DNA of 64,000 nt from assembly GCF_014529535.1 (NCBI RefSeq), contig NW_023503325.1:2858804-2922803 (forward strand), given 5' to 3'. Shown one piece after another: positions 47,691-60,188 of this stretch (its first letter is position 1; each line of letters opens with the position of its first letter). The position numbers and the translations under genes are program-made. The notes below the pieces were generated by a model. The model searched no databases and was not told the DNA's origin. It saw only the letters and a program-made list of their open reading frames with translations. The DNA is from Bradysia coprophila. Its lineage: Eukaryota > Arthropoda > Insecta > Diptera > Sciaridae.

Positions 47691-49516
47691 TTCAACTTTT
47701 TGTTTTTGATTTTAATTTTTATTCGGTTTAGTTCTCAAAATATTTATTAAACAATTGTCGTTCGTTGGACTTTAATTTCAAAAGTTTTGTTTGTACCAAA
47801 CAACTCATTCAAAATATACCGATCGTAATACGACAAATAAATATTTAAAAATAAATAAATTAACACACAAAAAAACAGCCAGAGATTTGAATTAATTTTC
47901 ACATTAAACACAACTGAAAATCAGTTTTCTCAACTTGACGTTTAACTTTATGGATTTATTGATAAGTTTTGATGACTTATTTCGACAATGTATCACTGAT
48001 TCACCGAAAATTCTATTCTTTAAGAGTTGATTCACCTTTACACACGGATTAAAATCTACTATAAATGTCTACTTTATTTCAGACTGTTCACTTGACTTAC
48101 ATTATTGCATTCGAATTATAAATTACACTTCTAATAATAAACGTTACAAAGTCTTTCTCTCACGATATGTGGGGAGGATGTGTATGTCGGAGAGTAAAAA
48201 CGTTTCTCGACTTATGAATATTTATGAATTCCGTCCGAAACAAACATGAACATGTCGTACGCTGAATAGGCGTACATAAGTGTAAGATGTTCCCAATCTA
48301 AACCAGAATGTCATACTAAAGTATAAATTAAATCAAAACGAAAGCCAATCACACACGAAAAAATGAAAATAAATAAATAATGCGTTGAGGACCTCTTTAT
48401 GCTGCGAGACCTGCAGAATTTGTAATATACTCTTGCTCATTTACAGTGTAAGTTATTTTCATTTTTGATTCACTCATTCATATGTAATGAAAGAGTTGCC
48501 GAACGAGAAGTAAGAGAGACCTACTTGCATAGTGATCTGCGGATTCAAACAAGTGTGTCAGTCAGCCAACAAATGACTTTATAAAATATGTTAGTCGATC
48601 TTGCTTTCTTTCTTCGTTTTTTTTTATTGTGCTCAGTTGTTTCAACATTTTTGTACATTTTTTTTTGTTTACACATAGGTAATTTGAGTTTGAGTGGGTT
48701 TTTTTTAAACTGTAGGTTCTGTATCGCATTATACGCCAATCACTTGAATATTTATATAGATATTTTTTTCGTATAAAGAAAACATTTTGGGTCACGTACT
48801 TACATATTAGATGATGCTGCGCGTATTGTACAACATATTGTAGAAGTAACGATGTCATATGTCGTTTAATTTAACATCAATGAACTTTCTTATAGCTGGA
48901 TACATATACATATACCATACCAATACTTATAATGGTAAACTTTTTTTTTTGTATTTTCTTTTTATTGGAATATTTGCTTTCTACAACTTTTTGATTTGGG
49001 AATGTTTCTTTGATAACATACCAAGCATTATTCTGATTTCAGAAGAGGCAAAACAAAATTATAATTAGTTTTTACAAGCTGATGGCTTTGCGCCTTGTAG
49101 AACCTAAATTACCGTTAATGCGTCGTAAAATTTGGTAACTCGTGGGCGATCTTACTCGTAACTATGTTTGCTATTGATTCATTTTCACAACAGATAAAAT
49201 CTAATAAAGAACCACAGCATCTAGATACATTAAATAACAAATGACGTTTATTATGGTTTTATGTAGCAACAAGCAACAAGTCGGTACTGCCAATGTTGAG
49301 TTCTGTTATTCATTTTCATTTTTTTCAATTTTCAAGTTTTTTTGTTTCTGAATCTTCTAGAAGAAATCGACGAAACATTGGAACAATTTTCCAATATGAG
49401 TATGATAAAGGTTAAGCATTACTCGGCTTAGATGTGAGAAAACTAGTCGACCTGATTCCCTTTCTTCATTTTTTAAATCGAAAATATTAAATCAAACGAG
49501 TTGTCAGGCATCAACT
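47691..49516. other. Intergenic, nothing recognised
   Basis: AT-rich region with several overlapping short ORFs on both strands at 48545-49068. These are hydrophobic, T-rich translations without conserved features. Confidence 0.45.
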
Positions 49517-49518
49517 TA

Positions 49519-49779
49519 GGGTGGGCCGATTTTACCAACATAAAAATCCACATCCAACGGTGTGTGCAGCTGGAAGAAACTAACATCATTGAATGATGCC
49601 GCACACTTTTGAGTATCCCATGGATGACTAAAGTTCATATGAAAAACTGATTTTCAAATGCACGTGGGGGATACTCTAAATTGTGCGGAAACGAAAAAGT
49701 AATGATGCCACAAGTTTAGTTTCTTCCAGCTACACAAGCAGCTGGATGTGGATTTAAAGTTGGTAAAATCGACCCACCC
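49519..49779. mobile_element. 261-bp MITE with TA duplication
   Basis: Inverted arms of about 62 bp, starting GGGTGGGCCGATTTTACCAA and ending ATCGACCCACCC, flanked by TA (49517-49518, 49780-49781). Tc1/mariner-type. Confidence 0.82.
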
Positions 49780-49934
49780 TACAACATTATGAATAATTAA
49801 ATTGAAAACATATTGCAAATGATTCCAGCTGCAGATCGGCTTCGTGAGTACCAGAATAATTGGGACTACACTAAGCGAGTCAAGATTTTTAACGAGTTGA
49901 TAGTCATCAGTCAACCGATAGACAGTCAGTCTTA

Positions 49935-50325
49935 GACACAGCACGAATGCTTGCATCACCAACAACCGAATCTTCAAAGTGGTTGCAAGCAATTCCATCT
50001 TCCAAATTGGGCATACTCATGGACAACAACACCATTCGAATAGAAATTGCTACCGTTTACGCGGTAGAATGTGCCTTTGGATATGTGGTGTCAAGGCTGA
50101 ACGAAACGGCCTTCATGTTCTATCCTGTATAAGAAGCGCTAGCAGATTCCCAGACACGGATATCATTTTTTTTTCGGGCCAAGAATAAGTCGAAAAGAAG
50201 AGGTTCGTCCCGACGGTGCGGCGTGACAATTATACCTCGGCAATGCGAAAAGTATTTGCTATGGCACGCAACAGTTACCGATACGCTGACGCCTTCAAAT
50301 ATCCAAATGTCAACTACACAAGTAA
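49935..50325 (+). pseudogene. Decayed retroelement-associated ORF
   Basis: Three frames must be combined to follow it: SKWLQAIPSSKLGILMDNN (from 49980), then CGVKAERNGLHVLSC (from about 50075), then GVTIIPRQCEKYLLWHATVT and TLTPSNIQ (to about 50320). This order matches the C-terminal region found after reverse transcriptase in some animal non-LTR elements, where a PDG...WDAT pattern suggests a nuclease fold. The identification rests on remembered motif order. At least two frameshifts and an internal deletion show it is dead, and no reverse transcriptase is present nearby. Confidence 0.6.
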
Positions 50326-51960
50326 GGTAAGCTGCAGGCAAAGCAGACCCCCATAAACACAATCATTATCTCGAGCTGAAACGAAATTATATATTTTCTC
50401 GATTGCCTTTGAAACACTTGATCTTATGGGAAAAGAGACACATCTAAAATTGACAAAAGATAAGTTGGCGTGTCTTGCTTGCGTGACTGACATAGAACTG
50501 TACAAAGTTTAAGAAAAGAGGACATCACTCTACCGACAAATCAGTTTTATCAATCATTTCCCGCATCTCACTAGTTTCGACAAAACTAACGGAATCAAAG
50601 CTCTCATTATAAAAAACGACCGTTTGCTAGTTGGCCTGTCCATGTGATTCTGATTATGCAAAACGATTATGTTATCTTTATCTGAACTATCTCAGCCCTC
50701 AGTGATAAAACCATTTTGTACACAGACACAATGTTACGTATACAAATCGTTAAAAGCCACATAATCCGTTAAATTATTAATGTCGTAGCTTACCTAAATC
50801 AAAAAGAGTATGCTTAAACGTGAGTAGTGGTTAGAAAAACTTTCAGTATTCCAATTGCAAGTCTATTTTTCATGAGTGATTGCAAATTTGTACGAAATTC
50901 CAATGCATTTTCAATTTTTCCATTTTAAAATGTCTCCATCAACTCCACTTGCTGGTAGATTCAAATCTCGCAAAAATAGAGGGAATGAAATAATTCTGAG
51001 TGCCATGCATAGTGGAAATAGTTTAAACAGTTTAACACATTCCAATAATTTGGGAAGTAAAACACAGATTTTATTGAATTGTAGGCGGTTTCAAAATTAA
51101 ACTAGTCGAATATGCGAAATATGGAAAGCTTTCAAAAGTTCTGATCTTCGCTCCAGGTGGCAATTATAGAAAATACCATGTATGTAATGATAATTCTTAA
51201 AAAATTCAATATTTTCAAATGCAGTCGATAAATTTTAAAAAGGACAAACTTAGTGAGAGTCAGATGGTGTGAGACCAGAAGTTAGTTTGAATTCCTGTCT
51301 TTTGTTTTAAACTGATTTAAAATCTTTTACTTCATTTGTTGAACGTGTTTTTTGAGATCGCATTAACCAGAGCTTTATTACTGAAGTAGTTATCGACAAG
51401 TATTAGTTTAGAAAACGGACTTATCCATAAATATGGATAGAAGACTTTAGAACAGTAATTGTGCTATAATTTAAAAGGTTATCTACACTGTATTCCGCGC
51501 GATAATTATTATGGAATGTTAAAATTAAATGACTTAAAAAAACACATTCTGATCCTGTCAATATCAATCCAGGAGCGAATAGAAAACGTATTATTTAAAG
51601 AAGAATCTCGAATCAGAATTCTCGAACTCAACTGCCATTTGTCTGATGTTGTCTAGTTGAAATGGATACGATTGAGTTTAACAAAAAAATGAGTTTTTAA
51701 TGAACAGATTGTGACCACACTGAGCGAAATTCGTACATGCTATTCGTATATCATTCGTGCCCCCTGTTAAAAAGTCTGGTAAGGTAGTTATACAGCCGGC
51801 TCGAATATAATACGTAGGAGAAGTATTTCTCGTCCACAAAGATTTAAAAATATGAATTTTATTGAATTCATCTACGGTAGACACCATATTAACAACTTAT
51901 AGTAGTTATTATGCATTTTAGCAGCTATTGGTAACAAATATCTCAAATTAAAAATCGACT
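50326..51960. other. Spacer with one possible small ORF
   Basis: No gene recognised. A plus-strand ORF with Met at 50930 (MSPSTPLAGRFKSRKN...) is polar and somewhat protein-like and could be an exon, but nothing supports it further. A dispersed-repeat block at 51305-51420 matches 19020-19150 and 53640-53900. Confidence 0.4.
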
Positions 51961-51964
51961 TCTT

Positions 51965-52028
51965 TGGGAATTGAACCGGGTACCTCCGGATCATGAGCCA
52001 ACGGTCTTTCTAATGTTGCAGTACAGTA
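51965..52028 (-). tRNA. tRNA-like relic (CAT anticodon-like loop)
   Basis: On the minus strand the B-box GGTTCAATTCC is perfect. A TTGGCTCATGATCCGG arm resembles an anticodon stem-loop with CAT. The upstream ATTAGAAAGACC could be an A-box remnant. The acceptor stem does not pair and the T stem is weak, so this is a tRNA pseudogene or the head of a tRNA-derived SINE rather than a working tRNA. Confidence 0.35.
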
Positions 52029-52388
52029 GTGTTGGTTGACATTTCTTATTGTTGTGGCGTACCATATACGTGTGTGGCGTATAAGTTACGCAGAGCACGT
52101 TATAAAGTATCGCACATAAATGTCGTTTTTTAACATAATTGAATTTAAGTCGACTTGATGGCAAGACAGTTATGTATTATAATCAATTTTAGATAATTTC
52201 AACTTAAACAACTTTCTGATGTGATTGCGAAATAAAACTACTTCACAAAAAATGAAAGTATTTTGTCGAGAATTTCTTTAATTTACTAATTTACTCGTTG
52301 ATTTTCTTCGTGTTAAGAAATATAAATAAAGGGATATTATATTCTACAGATAAATTAATTCAAAACTATAGTGTTTATCGATCATTTA

Positions 52389-52493
52389 TCATTTTCTATC
52401 GGTAGTTTATTACTTTCCATCGGTAATTCATTATTTTCTATCGGTAGTTCATCATTTTCTATCGATACTTTTATTTTTTCTATCGGCAGTTTA
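52389..52493. repeat. 21-bp tandem repeat, 5 copies
   Basis: Five units of the type TCATTTTCTATCGGTAGTTTA in a row, all 21 bp, differing at a few positions. Confidence 0.88.
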
Positions 52494-52781
52494 TAATACT
52501 TAATTTTAATGGTCCATTGTTGTTATCGATTAGTCAAACATAAATTTTTAGTGCTCAAGATTTTTTAGATAATACGAAAAATATACGTTGAACATACTAT
52601 CCCACTCTTAAGTTATTCACATTCCACGTACATCACTACAATACGTAGCACATGAATGTTCAAATCTGACAATCGAAATACGTAACTACGTTGCCAACGT
52701 GTCCCACGTATAGAGAACATTGTCCGTGTATCATATATGTCAATGATGTATATTATACCGTTCCGATTATTTTTCTGGGTG

Positions 52782-52983
52782 CATGGCAGAGTAAAATAAA
52801 CCAGGCAGTAGCGGTTCATTTTCGAAACGTCAAATAAGGGACCTAATACACTGTATGAAAATGAACTCAAACGAACACTGACATAAATTAAAAAATTTTG
52901 TTCGCAAAAAATATAGTGCTACTACATTATTCAGGTCCCTTGCCTAATCAGCGCTCCTGTCTGGTTAACTTTACTCTGTCGTG
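52782..52983. mobile_element. MITE family A, copy 4
   Basis: Starts CATGGCAGAGTAAAATAAAC and ends TTTACTCTGTCGTG. Same orientation of the asymmetric interior as copy 2. No target duplication is visible. Confidence 0.87.
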
Positions 52984-55900
52984 ATTATGGCGCTTCTTAG
53001 TTGATCACGAAGAAAGTGACAGCAAAATTTTCTTATGAGGAGCCATCGAACTAGAAGAAAACATTTCGTGTACACCAAAAATTTTATGGAAGAAGTCTAC
53101 TGAACCATGAACCAGAACCATACAAATTTCGCAGCCTTGGTGACTGACTGCCTTAACTTGACCCTGTCAGAACCTTTTTAATTGAAATTGGTCAATTCAG
53201 GGACTAACTTAAGGATTCTTCTGTAGGTGTGAATTTGACCAAATTGCGCAGAAATTACTAGTTTAGAGGCGCAAGAAAACCAATTTCATAAGTTGCTGAT
53301 ATTTTTTTTAATGAAATGCCAACGTGATATTCGCTGTCAGGTTTAGATTGTTTGTAAATATCGAGGGCACCATCACTAAAGGGCATAACTTCAGCATCTC
53401 TGGAACTCTGGGACTCGAATTCCAACGGCGCAGGCGCTGGTGGGAATTCAAGAGGCGTGTGTGGGAACTTTCCCACTCACTATGTTCCTTAGGTTAGTCC
53501 CTTCAACTCTAGTGAACACATTGCTTGTATAACTGACAAAAACTGATTCCGATAGAATCAATCATTTAACCTTTCACAGACGGCGGCAAGCATATCAGAA
53601 GTTATTCTTTCGGATCTATTACTTAATTTGATCGAAGTACTTTCAAAAGACTGGTTTAAAATCTTTTACGTGATACTGCAATGAAAATTGCGCTTCGCTC
53701 ATATGAAATGTGCATTTACATTTCCTATTCACAGTACGTGGGTCAAAATAGTAAGTAAGTAGAGTTAGAATACCGCCCTCTCCTTCTACTATTACTTCAT
53801 TTGTTGAACGTGCTTTTTCAGACCGCATTTGCCAGAGCTTTATTATTCCTGAAGTAGTTTTCGATAACAGCTGATCATAGAGTATAACTCTATGCAGCTG
53901 ATAGCTGTGCGTAACAGGGTAACGTTTCTATTACTGTCAATAAAAAAAAATCCACCGACAATTATCTATCTCAATTACATCTCCAAGGCGTCAAGTCCGA
54001 ATTTGTCCTTTTAATATTTTCACCACATGGTCACCGAAAATAAGATTTTTCATGGCCATTAATCGTATTAATCAATTTATTTCGACTCGAAAATACACAA
54101 CTGAAATGTGATCCTACACACGTATTTCTATTACAAACGTAATTGTTGTCCAAAAATAAATATTTTAATAGAGTGGAAATGTCCTTTATAGCCATATTCG
54201 TATTATAATATAAATATATAAACAATATACTCTCCAAACCCACGATTTATATTTCCCTGAATTGTGTATGCAGTTTCATGTGTGTACCGACAATATATCT
54301 ATATAAGTAGTTTTGTGGTTGTCGTGGGTATTATCTTCCTTGATATAATAGAAAAGTTTGAACAAAACAGAAACTTATCTCTTGATCTTTACTGTATACG
54401 TTCTACTGGCCTCCCCAACTATATTCGGTTTCTTCAGGAGAAAGGAACAGAGAAAAAAATCACTTTGCTGTATATTGTTGTCTGATATTTGCTGTGAGTA
54501 TAATAAAAAGGACTTTAATTGGCAAACAGAATTAAAACTTTTATATTTGTATTAAGATTTAACTGTCGCCATTATCATTATATTATACAGTTATTATGTG
54601 TTACAGTGGTTCAAACATATTTATTGTATGTGCAAATAATCGATTTTATATCGTTAAATTTATCCGGCACATAAAAACTCTATTAATTGTCGATATTGTT
54701 GCCGCTGGTAATTGAATGTGTCTTTTTATTAGGTTTGTAAATTAAATTATTGTTGCTATTATGTTGTTTGCTTGATTGATGAACATTTTCTTAAATACTT
54801 CTTAAAAAGTTGTTTGAACTACTTAAGACGTTATATGACGAATTAACGAATGCCTCTGGCTAAACGCTTCATTGATCCGAAGGTTGTGCAAAAACAAACG
54901 TTTTCATAAAACTGAAGCATAATGACGTTGTAATGTAATCGCAATTGTTTCAATTTGGACAATCAGAAACGGAACCAATCAATTTGTGGTTGATTAGAAT
55001 GGAAACCACAGAAAATAACTGATCTTTTCCTCTATCAATAAAATCATTTAAGCTTACCTTTCGATCTTTCGAGTACTTAAGACGTAATGCTGCAAGTGCA
55101 ATAAGTCTAGACATTTTACCGGTATATTGTCAAGAAGTGATAAACGTTACGTTTTTTCAGTGCTGCCATTAAAATTAAATGAAATTTAAAACTCAAAAAA
55201 TACGCGTTCTGCAAACTTAAAATTATGTACCTCACTGAGGATGGCATATTGGCGGATAGAATACAGCCTTGACTTCGCTAGTAGTGTTGTTTAAGATTCA
55301 ATTTTGATGACAGCACTGAAAAACCATTACGTAATCTATGAATGGTCCCGAAGTGTGTAGTTGAAGGTGTAAAAAATTAGATTTTGTCAGATCAAAAACA
55401 GAAACGTCCAGAAGTGTCTCTTAGCAAAAATTGCAGAAAATTAATGTAAAGGCGTACCTCAATGTCAGTTTTACGAATTGAGCTTATTTATTAGAAAATT
55501 TGCAATTTAAAATTTATTCTGAAATTTTTCTTACATGACCAGTAACGGTCGTAATATTTTATCAACAGCTTCAAACCGTTCTTGTTGTCGCATTATTTCA
55601 ACAAGGTGATATAATCCTACAACCCCATATCTTTCACCTAAACGACTTTATGCCGGTTCGTTACAATATTTTCATTTCGTTCTCTCCTTTTTATTCGTTT
55701 GAAGTTATACAAATTGGAACATTATTCATTCGACAATGATTATTATTTACGAGTTTGAGGACCACGGAATCCTACGGAACACTAATAGAGATAACAGTAA
55801 CGAAATTTACTTTGATTATGTTTTGATGTTGTATTCACGGTTCGGTATACGATACGTACATAATTCGATTATGTAGCTTTCGAACATTGTGCATGTTTGG

Positions 55901-56582
55901 TTAACAGTATTTTAATTACAATATAGTACTATAGCTAGAACGTTGGATTTATGTAGGATGAAATAGTGTAGAATATTGGTGGCATATTGTTGTGAGGGAA
56001 GAAACTAGAAAAACGATTTCTGTTATGAAAACTATTTGGAAAACAACTACACGGAATACCTTTCAAAATTCAAAATTTCCATTAAATATTTTTTTTTTCT
56101 AGGTTTAAAAAATAAAAAGAAAATCCCACAAAAACCTCTAAAGAGGAATAAATGACGCAGTTCCGATCTTTTCCAACTTCCAAAAAATCTGACATCACTG
56201 TTGTTGACGCTTTCTGCGAGAGTACGCAAAAAAATTTGATCAAGAAAATTTGGACTGTAAAACTTTTGAACAAAAATTTTACAATTTTTTTTTATTTCGC
56301 GTGGCAGCTGTTGAGGAACACACTTCTCAGAAATTGTATCTGCCACATGCGACGCAGATCTTTTTGGTAAAATTTTTGTTGAAAAGTTTTAAAGTCAAAA
56401 CTTTCTTGATCAACTTTTTTTTTTTGTGTTTTCGCTTCGCTCGTTTGATAACATCACATCTAGTGACAAAAACTATTACTTTTCGAAACTAGTCGCATAA
56501 ATTACTATTTCTTGCACATTTGTTTGTGTGTAATAATCTTCCACATGACCATATTATATACACATGGAAGGAACAGTTTAAA
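52984..56582. other. Intergenic region
   Basis: No gene recognised with confidence. A 72-residue minus ORF (53258-53476) starts MGKFPHTPLEFPPAPAP and looks moderately protein-like. A dispersed-repeat block spans 53565-53930 and has a foreign segment of about 128 bp inserted between TTAC words (53665 and 53791). The GC-tip word TTCGCTTCGCTCG appears at 56429. Confidence 0.4.
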
Positions 56583-56784
56583 CACGGCAGAGTAAAGTTA
56601 ACCAGGCAGGAGTGGACGTTTGACAAGGGACCTGAATAATCTAGTAGCCCCATATTTTTTGCGAATAAAATTTTTCAATTTATGTCATTGTTCATTTGAG
56701 ATCATTTTCATATAGTGTATTAGGTCCCTTATTTGACGTTTCGAAAATGAACCGCTCCTGCCTGGTTTATTTTACTCTGCCGTG
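56583..56784. mobile_element. MITE family A, copy 5
   Basis: Starts CACGGCAGAGTAAAGTTAAC and ends TTTACTCTGCCGTG, about 202 bp. The interior is oriented like copy 3. No clear target duplication. Confidence 0.88.
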
Positions 56785-57278
56785 ACGATACGTATTCGTC
56801 GTAAGAATCTCTTCGTTTTGAATGTAAAAAACACGATTATTTCGTGGCAAATTCTTTGATAGTAAAAATAAGTGATATACTGATGAATCCATTTTATCGC
56901 CACGCCTATGTTTGAGTGCTGTTTGTCATATTTTATGAAATTGTACATGTTTTCGAATCGAATATGTTGCAAGCAAAACAAAATCTTCTGACAGCTTCAT
57001 TCAAACTAATCATTGGAGATAAGGTTATCTTTTACAACTGGTTCCAAGGGGGAAACTACAAGCGGAATTAATAGAATAGATGGTGCAGTTTTCGGAGTCA
57101 ATTTTAATTTAGTGGAATTTTTCGAATATTTGAAACGTACATAAAATTGTGGAAATCTACTTTGTTGGACACACTTTTTCCTAGCGACTTTCCCCTATAT
57201 TCCATAGGCTTTTGCTTCATTCGCAACAAAACATTTCTACTATCTACACACGTCCCTGAGTATCGCAAAATCTCCAAG
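56785..57278. other. Upstream region of the SnoaL-like gene
   Basis: Presumed promoter and 5' UTR exon of the gene at 57349. The 5' UTR exon would end at 57278, before GTAAAA. No core promoter motif was defined. Confidence 0.4.
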
Positions 57279-57348
57279 GTAAAATTTTTGCTTAAATTCG
57301 AATCTAGCCATAATTGACACTTACCATTCGAATGATATTTCTTGTCAG

Positions 57349-57939
57349 ATGGAAAATTCCAACAACAAACAGCAAACGGAAGACAACTCCATCCACAAAA
57401 CGCATGACCTCAGCGCACTATGGGACAAACACTGCGAATACGAATTTGTCATCCGTGACGCTGCTGCAACGATGTCGACAATGGTGCCTGAACCGTATGT
57501 CAATCACATTCCTACTATGACTGGCGGAGTCGGCGCAAAAGAATTGTATCGATTCTACGAACATCACTTCATCCACGGAAATCCGGATGACATGGAAATG
57601 ATACCTATTTCACGTGTGGTCGGAACGGATCGCGTTGTCGATGAAATGCTATGCTGTTTCACTCATAATCGTGAAATTGATTGGATGTTGCCTGGAATCG
57701 CACCGACCGGCGCTTATGTGAAGATTCCGCTCGTGGCTATAGTTACGTTTCGTGATGGAAAACTTTGCAATGAACACATCTATTGGGACCAGGCTTCAGT
57801 ACTGGTACAAATTGGGCTTTTGGATGGTACAAATTTGCCAGTGGCTGGAGCTGAAACGGCGAATAAATTGCTGGACAAAAATCTTCCTTCAAATACTCTA
57901 ATGAAACGTTGGGCTGATAGTGCTGCGGACGAGAATTGA
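57349..57939 (+). CDS. SnoaL/NTF2-like protein of bacterial or fungal type
   Basis: An intronless ORF of 196 residues. Motifs match the SnoaL-like family often annotated in fungi and bacteria as carboxymethylenebutenolidase-related: HIPTMTGGVG at 53-62, RFYEHHFI at 68-75, FTHNREIDWMLPG at 104-116, IPLVAIVTFRDGKL at 126-139, and EHIYWDQASVLVQIGLL at 142-158. The fold is a small alpha-beta barrel that binds hydrophobic molecules; the substrate is unknown. A GT..AG intron (57279-57348) may end right at the ATG, in the 5' UTR, and AATAAA follows at 57999, so the gene looks adapted to eukaryotic expression. Its codons are visibly richer in G and C than the surrounding DNA. No frameshift or stop. 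Horizontal transfer is inferred from the family distribution I know and needs a tree. Confidence 0.87.
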   Translation: MENSNNKQQTEDNSIHKTHDLSALWDKHCEYEFVIRDAAATMSTMVPEPYVNHIPTMTGGVGAKELYRFYEHHFIHGNPDDMEMIPISRVVGTDRVVDEMLCCFTHNREIDWMLPGIAPTGAYVKIPLVAIVTFRDGKLCNEHIYWDQASVLVQIGLLDGTNLPVAGAETANKLLDKNLPSNTLMKRWADSAADEN

Positions 57940-57998
57940 ATTGAATTGTACGGTTAAAATTTGTTATAAAGGTAACGATTGTAGAAAATTATGAAAAA

Positions 57999-58004
57999 AA
58001 TAAA
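57999..58004 (+). promoter_or_regulatory. poly(A) signal AATAAA of the SnoaL-like gene
   Basis: AATAAA 60 bp after the stop codon at 57939. Confidence 0.55.
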
Positions 58005-60010
58005 ATTCGCAGATCGGATTCGGATTCAGATTCGGATAAGATTACATGACCTACACCGAGCCACACGTACAGATTGTATCTGTGCCACTGTCTGGGAACA
58101 GATTTCAGAATTAAAGGAGATACTGTTCTAGACCACTATTGGCAGAGAAAATTAAGTCACTGTGATAAAAGAAGCTGTATGAACGAAGAAAGCAAGTGTA
58201 ATTCATTTACAGTATTCATAAGTATTTATAAACAAAAATAATGATACTTAAAACGCCTCATTAGAGATTTTGCATTTACCTCGATTTATAATTATATTCG
58301 TCTCAAGCATATAGGAAATTATGTGCACAGTGTACCTAATTTTACCTAATTCCAGACAATAATTTATTGGTTGGGTGTACGTAATTTCGAATCTGTAAAC
58401 GAGTCATACTTTAGGGTAGAAATTGATAGATGAAACCAAGGGAAGGTCGAACAAAATTCGGTACGATGGATCGGTAACTATACGCTCGAAAGTGTGGGCT
58501 AAAAAATTCACATTGCATAAGTACACACAGTAATATTTTTTGTTTTATTTCCGACGCTAGCTACCAACCCACTCAGCCACAATTTATAAATCATAAAACA
58601 CCTTTCTAGAGTTTGCACAGAAATAAATGTTGACATTGGCCTAGAATTGCAGGAAAAAAGTGATCGCAGCGAAACGAACGAAAACGAACTTTAAGAGACG
58701 GCAAAAAAGAGATGCTAACATTAGAGTTTAGTGGTAGAAGAGACACTAAAAAGAAACCTAAAGTTAAAAAAAAAACTCTGAACACATAGGTGACAGCACG
58801 CCCAAGAAATGGCCAAACGAGATCTACAACGAAATCTACAAGTAGTAATGTTACTGGTCCACATTTTACCGGCACTGAAAAAAAAGGTTCACAAAACAAC
58901 CCAATATTATGTCCGTGCTTCCATTTTTTTAAACGAGTGGGGATGTTGTATGAGGTAGCACGTAAAGTACTTTTTTTTCGGAAAATTCAGGATCTAAAAT
59001 TAGAAAAAATCTACTCATCATTGTATCCTGCTTGTTTCGAGTGCTGTATGAAGATTACTAGGACAATATAAAATTTCCTTCACAACAATGAATTTATGGA
59101 ACTACATGAACTTAACCTTGTTCTGTGAACTATTCTACGGAAATAGAGTATATCAAATAGAGCTACAGGCAGAATCTTTACGAAATAAGATTCTTTCTAA
59201 TACGGTGTACAAGGGTGTCAGTATGTGAAGTACAAGATTTTCTTTTTTTATTCTTACCAACCAGGACATATTTGTAGGACTGGACTCACTCAAAGATATC
59301 GCACTTAGGTAGTAAATTATATACAACGCCGAAAAAGACATTTTCTGAAAAAAAGTGCGTGGGCACTTGGAAGTTAAAAACTGTTCGAAAAATATCGTTC
59401 TTGGAACTTTTGTATGATGTTGTATGATACAACTACACGGTGGGGTTGAACAAAACTTAAATAGAGTCGCGAGACCACCTCTGATTTTTCTTCATGTTCT
59501 TATTGAGGGACTCGAGTACTATCAGGAACCACATTCAGTTCGCAGATCCTTCCAGCTGTTTCGGAGAACGGGCACTCATGACTCATGGCCGTGCGGGACC
59601 GACGAGTCAATTTGAATACAGATTGTTATCGCAACGGATAGAGTGACTAATTCCAAGCTAATTAGTGTTAAAAAACTTCCTTTGAAATTTCGACATTTTT
59701 AAATGGTGATGTGTCCAAAATGAAGAGAGTTTGAAACTCTTTAAATGGCGATATTAGTAGAGGATTCCATGCTCTATTAAACACCGAGAATGGATTTTAC
59801 AAAATTTGTCTGAATTGTACAATATTTAAAAAAAATGTATTTTCATCATCCTCGGCGAAACGTGATTTTCAGGTAGACCCCACTTGCAACAAAACAATAA
59901 TGCCCGATCAGCCTGCAGTCTAAGCTTTACAACGATACCAAACTTGCCATACCAGCCCTCTTCAAGTGCCCGTTCCTTTAGGATGAGTGGAATTGTTAGC
60001 CATTCTTCAT
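58005..60010. other. Intergenic, nothing recognised
   Basis: Short ORFs only, on both strands. A GATTCG microrepeat lies at 58014-58038. Confidence 0.45.
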
Positions 60011-60188
60011 AAATAAGTGGTTTGAGTTATTTAAAGCAATTCTTACGTGTATCTGGAGTCGGGTAAAGCTGACTTCGCTAGCCGTTAGAGGAAATCTACC
60101 ACAACAACATGTGGAAATCAGCTTTAACTGACTCCAGATAAACGTAATTAATGTAAGAATTGCTTTAAATAACTCAAACCAGTTATTT
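60011..60188. mobile_element. Foldback MITE, ~178 bp
   Basis: AAATAAGTGGTTTGAGTTAT with TTAAAGCAATTCTTACGTGT pairs with the inverse at 60136-60188. The centre holds GGAGTCGGGTAAAGCTGA and its complement. Confidence 0.78.

Noticed and set aside
58606-58899. 97-residue hydrophobic minus-strand ORF
   Set aside because: Antisense reading of a purine-rich stretch, no signal or domain pattern.
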